Shown piece after piece: positions 4,779 through 10,500 of a DNA stretch of 10,500 bases. The stretch comes from Bdellovibrionales bacterium. GTDB taxonomy: Bacteria; Bdellovibrionota; Bdellovibrionia; Bdellovibrionales; UBA1609. The notes under the pieces are model-generated. The model saw only the letters and a list, made by a program, of their open reading frames with translations. It had not been told where the DNA came from and searched no databases. Both the position numbers and the translations under genes were made by a program. The stretch is from contig JAPKGD010000027.1 of the NCBI GenBank assembly GCA_026648125.1, positions 1 to 10,500 on the forward strand, given 5' to 3'. Within the stretch, counting starts at the first letter, position 1; the number at the start of each line of letters is the position of its first letter.

Positions 4779-7372
4779 ATAGCATTTTTAAGATACCGAC
4801 CTGTTTCACTTTGAGACGATTTCGCTACATCCTCAGGGGATCCTGCCACCACAATCCGACCGCCTCCCGCGCCACCATCTGGACCAAGATCGATCACATA
4901 GTCGCAGGCACGTATGACATCCATTTGGTGTTCGATAACCAGGACTGTGTTCCCCTGATCAACCAACTCCTGCAGAAGATCCATCAACCTTCTTACATCA
5001 TCAAAATGGAGACCCGTTGTAGGCTCATCCAAAATATAGAGGGTCTTTCCTGTACCCCGCTTTGACAATTCCCGGCTGAGTTTAACTCTTTGCGCTTCCC
5101 CACCCGACAAAGTGGTCGAACTCTGACCTAAGGTCATGTAATCCAGTCCAACGCGCTCAAGAGTTTCTAGACGCCGATAAATCTGCTTGTGATTCTTAAA
5201 AAACTCAGCGGCCTCTTCTACCGTCATAGCCAAGACATCAGCTATCGAGTGATCTCGAAATTTCACATTGAGGATCTCTCGCGTGTATCGACGAGACTGA
5301 CAGACATCACAAGGAACAAAGACGTCCGACATAAAGTGCATGGCCACGCGAATTGCGCCGCCGCCCTGACAAGCCTCGCACCGGCCACCTTTGACGTTGA
5401 AGCTAAAGTGCCCCGGTTTAAACCCTCTAATTTTAGCCTCGGGAATCTGGGCAAAGAGATCTCGAATGAGCGGGAAAAGACCGACATAAGTGGCTGGCAC
5501 CGAGCGTGGCGTGCGCCCAATCGGCTTTTGGTTGATCTCGATCACCTTATCGATCAGTTCAAGTCCTTTGATCTCTTCAAAAGGTGCCGGTATCAACGAA
5601 GAGCCGTAAAAATGCCTCGCCAAAGCTCGGTAGAGCGTATCTATAATCAGTGTGCTTTTGCCGCTTCCAGACACTCCGGTCACACCCGTCAAAGTTCCAA
5701 GAGGAACTTTCAGATCTACATTCTTCAGATTGTTTCCACTGGCATTTTTCAATTCCAGGTACAAACCTGAGCCTTTTCTTCGCGACACGGGCATATCCAC
5801 TTTCATTCGACCCGACAGATATTGGCCCGTAAGACTCTTGGGGTCGGAACTCACCTCGTTTGGAGATCCAGCAGAAATCAATTGTCCACCCAATCGCCCC
5901 GCCCTCGGCCCTAAATCGATTAGATAATCCGCTTCTCGAATACTTTCCTCATCGTGCTCGACCATGAGCACGGTATTGCCCATATCACGAATCTCTTTGA
6001 GTATTTCTATGAGTCGATGATGATCCCTTGGATGAAGCCCAATACTCGGCTCATCGAGAACGTACAACACTCCCACCAGAGCACTTCCCACCTGTGACGC
6101 CAAGCGAATTCGCTGCGCTTCGCCACCAGACAGAGTCCGGGTGGGGCGATCTAATGACAAATAACTGGCCCCTACGCGCTCAAGATAACTCAAGCGGTCT
6201 GTGATCTGAGCTAGAATCTTCTCGCCAATGAGCTGTTGGCGAGAATCCAGCTTAAGCTGCTTAAGGTGTTTATGGAGCTCTTGAATTGAGAGATGTGACA
6301 GTTCTGCGATGTTGCGACCATCTAATTTAACATTTAGAGCTTCCGTCTTCAGTCGCGTCCCTTGACAGGTCGAGCAGATCCTTAGCGCCCTCTCATCGAG
6401 CTCAACGTCTTCATCTTCATCGACTTTTAATTTCTGATTGAGAACGCGCCATTCTTTTTGATGACTCGATTCATTCACTTCGTATTCTTCGATATCCTTT
6501 GTCCCCAATCCATTACAATCAGGGCATGCCCCCCGCGGATTATTAAAACTAAAAAACCGGGGTTCAATTTCAGGAAAACTATAACCACACTCCGGGCAGG
6601 CTTGATGAATGGAATACATTTTAGATTGCCCGCCCACGTATTCGATTAAGACCTGTCCATGAGCCAAAGAAAGGGCAAGATTAAGACTACTCTTCACCCG
6701 ATTGACCTGCGCATCATCCACAATCAATCGGTCTACAAGCAAATCAATGTCGTGAGCACGATGTCGGGCTAGCTTCGGCGCATTGGCCAGGTCAAGCCAC
6801 TGACCATCGACCCGAACCTTGGCAAAACCTCGCCTCGCCCACTTTTGAAACTCAGCCTGAAATTCACCCTTTTTGTCGCGAAAAACAGGCGCGAGTAAGA
6901 AAAATTTGGCACCTCTGGGGCGTGCCATAATGTCAGACACAATTTGCTGCGGACTTTGCGCGGCGACTGGTATCTGATGCACGGGACATTCTGGAACTCC
7001 AATTCGAGCCATCAGTAGTCGCAAGTAATCGTAAACCTCGGAGACCGTTCCAACGGTTGATCGTGGATTATGGCTAATTGATTTTTGGTCAATGGCGATG
7101 GCGGGAGCCAGCCCCGTAATCGAGTCCACATCTGGCTTTTTCATCTGCTCGATAAAGCTTCGAGCATAGGCGGACAGACTCTCTACGTAGCGCCTTTGCC
7201 CTTCTGCATAGATCGTGTCAAAGGCGAGACTGGACTTTCCGCTTCCACTCAAACCCGTAACCACAGTGATCTGTCCTCGAGGAATACGGACATCCACGGA
7301 CTTCAGATTATGTTCGCGTGCGCCCTTAACCGTTATACCTGAAATTGGAGAATATTGATCAGTTTCCTTCAT
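4769..7372 (-). CDS. uvrA: Excinuclease ABC subunit A with a reduced insertion domain
   Basis: UvrA is the damage-scanning ATPase of nucleotide excision repair; a dimer loads UvrB on lesions. The 867-residue product has, in order: Walker A GLSGSGKSS (40-48), the UvrB-binding region (about 115-225), a CxxC pair at 259/262 and another at 283/286, a CxxC at 333/336 (CSTCQGTRL), ABC signature LSGGEAQR (414-421), Walker B VLDEPSIGLH, second Walker A GVSGSGKST (566-574), zinc cysteines 665/668 and 688/691, second signature (755-762) and Walker B ILDEPTTGLH. E. coli UvrA is 940 residues; the shortfall lies almost wholly between CPDCNGLG and CSTCQGTRL, where an acidic linker of about 42 residues replaces the insertion domain. 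ATG at 7372 is chosen over an in-frame start at 7420 because AAAGG lies 7 bases upstream and the family N-terminus begins here. It overlaps the end of the Fur-family gene by 14 bases. Confidence 0.97.
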   Translation of the reverse strand: MKETDQYSPISGITVKGAREHNLKSVDVRIPRGQITVVTGLSGSGKSSLAFDTIYAEGQRRYVESLSAYARSFIEQMKKPDVDSITGLAPAIAIDQKSISHNPRSTVGTVSEVYDYLRLLMARIGVPECPVHQIPVAAQSPQQIVSDIMARPRGAKFFLLAPVFRDKKGEFQAEFQKWARRGFAKVRVDGQWLDLANAPKLARHRAHDIDLLVDRLIVDDAQVNRVKSSLNLALSLAHGQVLIEYVGGQSKMYSIHQACPECGYSFPEIEPRFFSFNNPRGACPDCNGLGTKDIEEYEVNESSHQKEWRVLNQKLKVDEDEDVELDERALRICSTCQGTRLKTEALNVKLDGRNIAELSHLSIQELHKHLKQLKLDSRQQLIGEKILAQITDRLSYLERVGASYLSLDRPTRTLSGGEAQRIRLASQVGSALVGVLYVLDEPSIGLHPRDHHRLIEILKEIRDMGNTVLMVEHDEESIREADYLIDLGPRAGRLGGQLISAGSPNEVSSDPKSLTGQYLSGRMKVDMPVSRRKGSGLYLELKNASGNNLKNVDLKVPLGTLTGVTGVSGSGKSTLIIDTLYRALARHFYGSSLIPAPFEEIKGLELIDKVIEINQKPIGRTPRSVPATYVGLFPLIRDLFAQIPEAKIRGFKPGHFSFNVKGGRCEACQGGGAIRVAMHFMSDVFVPCDVCQSRRYTREILNVKFRDHSIADVLAMTVEEAAEFFKNHKQIYRRLETLERVGLDYMTLGQSSTTLSGGEAQRVKLSRELSKRGTGKTLYILDEPTTGLHFDDVRRLMDLLQELVDQGNTVLVIEHQMDVIRACDYVIDLGPDGGAGGGRIVVAGSPEDVAKSSQSETGRYLKNAMQL

Positions 7373-7871
7373 CTCTTGGCCTTTGGCATTTTCGACAAAG
7401 ACCGTAAAGCTCAAGCACATGGTGAGTCAAAAGAAACCCATGATCGCGTGCAACGCGCTCTTGAAGTTGTTCTATTTGCGCATTTTCAAACTCGACAATG
7501 CGCCCACAACGAGTGCAGGTGAGGTGATCGTGATGCTTGCGGGGCGTTAACTCATAACGAGCAGGAAGCCCTCCCATTCGAACTTCTGTCACTAGATTGT
7601 GCTCCGTCATTTTTCTCAAAAATCGGTAGACCGTGGCAAACCCAATTTCGGGATGGGTGTCGCTAAGAGTTTCAAACACCTCTTGAGCCGTAACGTGAGC
7701 TCGGCCAGCCGCTAGCGCCTCGAGAATGGCCATCCTCTGATCTGTTACCTTTAGACTCATGTCGCGAATGATGCGCTTAAACTGGGCTTTGTCCCAAGGC
7801 TCCCTTTTGATCAGCGTATCCGTTGCGGGGTTCTGCGTTCCTCGAGTGAGATTTACGGCTTTTGTATCCAT
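7359..7871 (-). CDS. Fur-family metal-dependent repressor (possibly Zur)
   Basis: Fur-family proteins are dimeric DNA-binding repressors that sense iron, zinc, manganese or peroxide. From ATG at 7871 the product has 170 residues: a polar N-terminal extension (about 1-28), a winged-helix domain (LKVTDQRMAIL 40-50, IGFATVYRFLRKM 76-88, with recognition helix around ATVYR), and a dimer/metal domain with KHHDHLTC (112-119), CxxC pairs Cys119/Cys122 and Cys159/Cys162, VEFE (126-129) and His150-His151. The four cysteines should hold structural zinc. Glu, rather than Asp, in the VEF segment argues against a PerR-type peroxide sensor. Its place between folE2 and uvrA points to Zur, though sequence alone does not separate Zur from Fur. 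The start is uncertain: an in-frame TTG at 7907 would add 12 residues, and neither start has a good ribosome site. Confidence 0.9.
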   Translation of the reverse strand: MDTKAVNLTRGTQNPATDTLIKREPWDKAQFKRIIRDMSLKVTDQRMAILEALAAGRAHVTAQEVFETLSDTHPEIGFATVYRFLRKMTEHNLVTEVRMGGLPARYELTPRKHHDHLTCTRCGRIVEFENAQIEQLQERVARDHGFLLTHHVLELYGLCRKCQRPRDEGN

Positions 7872-7925
7872 GGGCTTTGAAGTAGCCGTACCAACCTCAA
7901 TTGTCAAACTAGTTGAGAATGAATA

Positions 7926-8867
7926 TCAGTTTCCGGCCAGTGTCTTTCGCGCCCGAGCGACCGCATTATGGGCATGAAGACTCTCTTGATGTTCGACAGT
8001 GAGCCAGAAGTCAGAAAATCGCCCATCCTTTTCTAGCTCCGCTTTAATAATTCGAGCGGCATCTTCACAGAACATCAAGTTCTCCGCATTTCTACGTGCG
8101 AATTCTTGCTCATCAACTCGCTTCACCGCAGCCTGTACGGGTGTACCCAATGCGGCCTCAATTACCTCAATCAGCTGCCAAGGTTCTGGCGCAAATTCAG
8201 AGTTGGCCATTTGCACCGTCACTTCTGCTCGACTCCTCTGTGCATGGGGCGTTGCTACCCAGCCATTTTCGATGAGCCAATGTTCAAATTCAAGGGGCGT
8301 TAAACTGGGTCGATTTCCAAACGCCTGCATAAACTCATCACGAAATGAACTTTCCGCGAGAGCGGCGGAGCACGGACACGTGCTGGAGTACAGAACCTCC
8401 ACCGTCATTCGGCACTCCGATCGATCCTCCGAACCTTCCACTTCAAGAGCAACTGGGTATTGTCGCCAGCCTTCTTTTCCACTCACCAATGCGGCTTGCT
8501 TTAATGGGACTTCCAACGAAACTTTAAGCCGTCCCGTCTGACTTAAGCCCTCTTGACCCCGAAGAAGATCAACCAGTAATCGCTTGAGACCGCTCAAGGA
8601 CAACCCTTCACCCATAAGCCTCTCTTGAACTGCAGCAAACAAGCGGGACATATGAATGCCACGCGCCTGCGCTTGATCAAGAGAAACACCCACATCCACC
8701 GTGGCTGGAATCACCACCAATTCTTGTGAAGGTAATCGCAAACGCACGGGAGTCGAAATTTTCTCCATTCCCACCCAGTCGAGGCGACCGGCCACCTTGG
8801 GACGAGAGCTTGTCGCGATATCAGGTGCCGTGGGCGAGTTTATCTGAGGAGCTGTTAAATCTTCCAT
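7926..8867 (-). CDS. folE2: GTP cyclohydrolase FolE2 (type IB)
   Basis: FolE2 converts GTP to 7,8-dihydroneopterin triphosphate, the entry step to folate (and queuosine-type deazapurines), in the cytoplasm. It replaces the zinc enzyme FolE and can work with other metals such as manganese. The 313-residue product carries the family motifs: LDWVGM (29-34), RGIHMSRL (69-76), SSTCPCSAAL (161-170, holding the conserved metal/active-site cysteine), ATPHAQRS (205-212), RNAENLMFCEDAAR (259-272) and VEHQESLHAHNAVA (291-304). Length is normal for the family, with a slightly long polar N-terminus. ATG at 8867 has no clear ribosome site. It is the first gene of the minus-strand run; the Fur-family gene begins 18-54 bases after it. 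Expression under zinc limitation by Zur is common for folE2 in other bacteria and is inferred here. Confidence 0.96.
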   Translation of the reverse strand: MEDLTAPQINSPTAPDIATSSRPKVAGRLDWVGMEKISTPVRLRLPSQELVVIPATVDVGVSLDQAQARGIHMSRLFAAVQERLMGEGLSLSGLKRLLVDLLRGQEGLSQTGRLKVSLEVPLKQAALVSGKEGWRQYPVALEVEGSEDRSECRMTVEVLYSSTCPCSAALAESSFRDEFMQAFGNRPSLTPLEFEHWLIENGWVATPHAQRSRAEVTVQMANSEFAPEPWQLIEVIEAALGTPVQAAVKRVDEQEFARRNAENLMFCEDAARIIKAELEKDGRFSDFWLTVEHQESLHAHNAVARARKTLAGN

Positions 8868-8904
8868 TTGGGGCCAGGTCTTATCAGAATTAACCCAAAG
8901 TTTC

Positions 8905-8922
8905 CAGATATTTAACGATCTG
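8905..8922. promoter_or_regulatory. Imperfect palindrome upstream of folE2, candidate operator
   Basis: CAGATATTTAACGATCTG is symmetric in 7 of 9 base pairs (CAGATnnTTAAnnATCTG) and lies 38 bases upstream of the folE2 start in the divergent region shared with the DUF547 gene. Size and A/T-rich centre suit a Fur/Zur-family dimer site, but it does not clearly match a known Zur or Fur box. It overlaps a plausible -10 region for folE2 (TTAAAT on the minus strand). Confidence 0.35.
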
Positions 8923-8932
8923 CGCTAAATTA

Positions 8933-8961
8933 TTGAAATGCCTGCCAACCCCGGCGAAAAT
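8933..8961 (+). promoter_or_regulatory. Candidate sigma-70 promoter of the DUF547 gene
   Basis: TTGAAA at 8933-8938 (5 of 6 to the -35 consensus), a 17-base spacer, then GAAAAT at 8956-8961 (4 of 6 to the -10 consensus). Transcription would start near 8968, about 25 bases before the ATG at 8993, with the AAGGG ribosome site inside the leader. Confidence 0.38.
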
Positions 8962-8992
8962 AGTAGAACAGACCAACCGTAAGGGATTTGCC

Positions 8993-9769
8993 ATGAACTC
9001 AACCTCGCTGATTTTAGCCACCATTTTGACCTTCTGCCACCCCGGTTTTGGGTCAGAAGAATTCGACCACAGCCATGGAATATGGAACAAAGTCCTCTGT
9101 CAATTTGTAGTCACCAAAGGTGCCGCGAGCCAGGTTCACTACGCCAAACTGAAAAGCAATCCCGGCGAATTAAACCACTACCTGGCAACTCTTTCCAAGG
9201 TCGACAAAAAGAGCTTTGACTCTTGGTCAAAAAATCAACAGATGGCTTTTCTCATCAACGCTTATAATGCCTTTACGGTAAAATTGATTATCGACAATTA
9301 TCCGGTGACTTCGATCAAGAAAATCGGCGGTTGGTTTGGAAGTCCCTGGAAAAAGAAATTCTTCAAACTGCTCGACGAAGATTCCTTTCTTGACCGTATT
9401 GAACACGAACAGCTTCGGCCTATTTACAAAGATCCTCGGGTTCATTTTGCGGTGAACTGCGCATCCATCGGCTGCCCTCGACTTCGCCCCGAGGCCTATC
9501 GCGCTGACCAACTGGACCAGCAGCTCGATGATCAGGCAAAACTCTTTCTCCTCGATACGGAGCGCAACTATGTGGACCTAAAGGGGCAAACATTGCACCT
9601 CTCCAAAATCTTTGATTGGTTTAAAGAAGACTTCAAACCATCACCCTTGGATTACGTGGCTCCCATTCTTGGCGGAGTATCTGCGCAAGCTGATCAGCTG
9701 CGCCGTTATAAGGTGAAGTTTTTAGACTACGACTGGAATCTCAACGACTCTGTTCAATCAAAGCCTTAA
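8993..9769 (+). CDS. Exported DUF547 domain protein
   Basis: A 258-residue protein started by ATG at 8993, with AAGGG 7-8 bases upstream; an in-frame ATG at 8933 would place an implausible 20-residue polar tail before the signal peptide and would overlap the candidate promoter. Residues 1-21 look like a Sec signal peptide (hydrophobic core 5-14, cut near FGS-EEF). The rest is a DUF547 domain with its usual blocks: NQQMAFLINAYNAFTVKLI (81-99), YPVTSIK (103-109), DPRVHFAVNCASIGCPRLR (147-165), LHLSKIFDWFKEDF (201-214) and FLDYDWNLN (243-251). The conserved Cys156 and Cys161 and nearby His151 are the strongest candidates for functional residues. The domain is widespread in bacteria and also found in plants; its biochemical role is not established to my knowledge. 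It diverges from folE2 and converges with the MscS gene, 7 bases between stops. Confidence 0.93.
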   Translation: MNSTSLILATILTFCHPGFGSEEFDHSHGIWNKVLCQFVVTKGAASQVHYAKLKSNPGELNHYLATLSKVDKKSFDSWSKNQQMAFLINAYNAFTVKLIIDNYPVTSIKKIGGWFGSPWKKKFFKLLDEDSFLDRIEHEQLRPIYKDPRVHFAVNCASIGCPRLRPEAYRADQLDQQLDDQAKLFLLDTERNYVDLKGQTLHLSKIFDWFKEDFKPSPLDYVAPILGGVSAQADQLRRYKVKFLDYDWNLNDSVQSKP

Positions 9770-9776
9770 CATTACA

Positions 9777-10421
9777 TCACTTCGTCAAAGTGACTGATAA
9801 AGGTTCTTTGCCGTAAATATGAAGATCACGCTGAGGAAAGGGAATGGAAATCTGGTTTTCCCTAAATGCCTTCTCTATACAAAAGCGCAACTCACTCTCA
9901 ATTTCAACGAGCAACATGCCACGTCCCATGCGCGCCCAAAATAACGCTTCAAACACCAACGCACTATCACCAAAATCAGAAAACAATATTCGCGGCGGCG
10001 GATCTTTTAAAATGACCGACATTTTCTGACAGCAGTCGAGCAAAATTTCTTTTACCTTATCCACATCAGAACCATAGGCTACTCCGACCGAAACTTTGGT
10101 ACGAACCACGTCATCACTTAAGGTCCAGTTCACAACAGGTTTCTCTAATAAAAGACTATTGGGAACAATGACCTGTCGATTGTCTGGAGTTCGAATCTGG
10201 GTGGCGCGAATCCCAATAGTCTCCACGGTTCCCTTTAGCCCCTCAATGTCGATATAGTCATCAACACGAAGAGGCCTCTCGATCATTAAAATAATTCCGG
10301 AGATAAAATTGTTAACCACATTTTGGGACCCGAATCCAAAACCAATGGCTAAAGCGCCACCCAAAACTGTAAACACAGTGATCGGAACATTGAGGGCCCG
10401 CAAAGTTGACAGGGCAGAGGA
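9777..10421 (-). CDS. MscS-type mechanosensitive channel, 5' part missing
   Basis: MscS-family channels open in the inner membrane on osmotic downshock. The 215 or so residues seen match the conserved core: the pore-lining helix (GGALAIGFGFGSQNVVNNFISG), the start of the beta domain (ERPLRVDDYIDIEGLKGTVETIGIRATQIR), DNRQVIVPNSLLLEK, and the alpha/beta C-terminal domain ending with IPFPQRDLHIYG. RVDDY has Asp where many relatives have Gly (GD). MscS-like sequence can be followed back to about SSALSTLRALNVP at 10421; beyond that the frame gives unrelated residues and a stop at 10470-10472, so the N-terminal membrane helices are absent. A TTG at 10403 could formally start the frame but would cut into the third membrane helix. 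The loss coincides with a sudden change of base composition and reads as a chimeric join, not a natural gene start. Confidence 0.85.
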   Translation of the reverse strand, partial: SSALSTLRALNVPITVFTVLGGALAIGFGFGSQNVVNNFISGIILMIERPLRVDDYIDIEGLKGTVETIGIRATQIRTPDNRQVIVPNSLLLEKPVVNWTLSDDVVRTKVSVGVAYGSDVDKVKEILLDCCQKMSVILKDPPPRILFSDFGDSALVFEALFWARMGRGMLLVEIESELRFCIEKAFRENQISIPFPQRDLHIYGKEPLSVTLTK

Positions 10422-10500
10422 CGTTGCCGCGCGCGTCCTTGTAGACCGAGGCGTTGTAGAGCACGTCGGTCAGGCGCCCGTCCTTGTGGCGGATGGTCAG
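10417..10500 (-). other. G+C-rich foreign segment encoding a PAS-domain fragment
   Basis: On the minus strand this edge segment reads LTIRHKDGRLTDVLYNAS and then VYKDARGNVL in one frame, which matches the core of PAS domains found in multi-PAS sensor kinases and diguanylate cyclases, and then stops resembling PAS exactly where MscS-like sequence begins in another frame. G+C is 53 of 80 bases (66%) in 10421-10500 against 42 of 80 (52%) in the 80 bases before. After GNVL a PAS protein would normally continue with a GVF-type strand; instead CPVNFAGP follows. It is most simply a piece of a different genome or locus joined to this one. Confidence 0.7.

Noticed and set aside
5189..5770. Open frame of 193 codons on the plus strand inside uvrA
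   Set aside because: It lies wholly antisense to a strongly conserved part of UvrA, shows no recognisable domain and has no ribosome site that I could support.
7879..7907. TTGACA at 7907-7902 (minus strand), a perfect -35 box just before the Fur-family gene
   Set aside because: At 17 bases the -10 would be TACTTC, only two of six matches, and transcription would begin right at the ATG. The same TTG could instead be an alternative start codon, but it has no ribosome site.
7999..8541. Open frame of 180 codons on the plus strand inside folE2
   Set aside because: Antisense to conserved FolE2 motifs; the translation is Ser/Arg-rich without domain character, typical of a shadow frame.
9777..9793. 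Hairpin TCACTT-CGTCA-AAGTGA between the converging DUF547 and MscS genes
   Set aside because: Only six base pairs, and no T run follows it on either strand, so it is not supported as an intrinsic terminator.

Overview
This is a stretch of ordinary chromosome from a Gram-negative bacterium, a little under half G+C in the parts counted by eye. Exported and lipid-anchored proteins, Lgt, a stand-alone HD-GYP protein, a DUF547 protein and an MscS-type channel all fit a diderm. The unusual build of Lgt and the mix of small secreted proteins would suit a Bdellovibrionota or other former deltaproteobacterial lineage, but that placement is a weak inference. No rRNA, tRNA, CRISPR array, insertion sequence or prophage gene was seen.

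Layout. At the left edge a lipoprotein gene (minus) runs off the window. It is followed by a secreted papain/C39-like protein (minus) and, divergently, a small secreted four-cysteine protein (plus) that ends in a clear intrinsic terminator. Next comes lgt (minus), coupled by a GTGA overlap to a 51-residue membrane protein of the DUF5989 type that is too short for ordinary ORF calling. A YceF-type Maf pyrophosphatase gene (plus) diverges from lgt and converges on the next cluster. From about 4065 to 8867 a minus-strand run reads folE2, a Fur-family regulator, uvrA, then an HD-GYP phosphodiesterase. The regulator and uvrA overlap by 14 bases. A DUF547 protein (plus) diverges from folE2 and converges on an MscS-type channel gene (minus).

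How the genes may work together. FolE2 is the zinc-independent GTP cyclohydrolase, which in many bacteria is controlled by the zinc repressor Zur. Here a Fur-family gene lies directly downstream of it and an imperfect palindrome lies just upstream, so the regulator may be a Zur that controls its own operon. uvrA, a zinc protein, is translationally linked to that regulator. This is inference from context. Lgt makes lipoproteins such as the one at the left edge, but that relation is general and not specific to this locus.

Points for a second look: UvrA keeps all ATPase and zinc motifs but has lost most of its insertion domain. Lgt has an insertion of about 85 residues. The last 80 or so bases abruptly become G+C-rich and encode a piece of an unrelated PAS domain that replaces the start of the MscS gene, which looks like a chimeric join. 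I found no convincing new multi-gene defence or mobile system.
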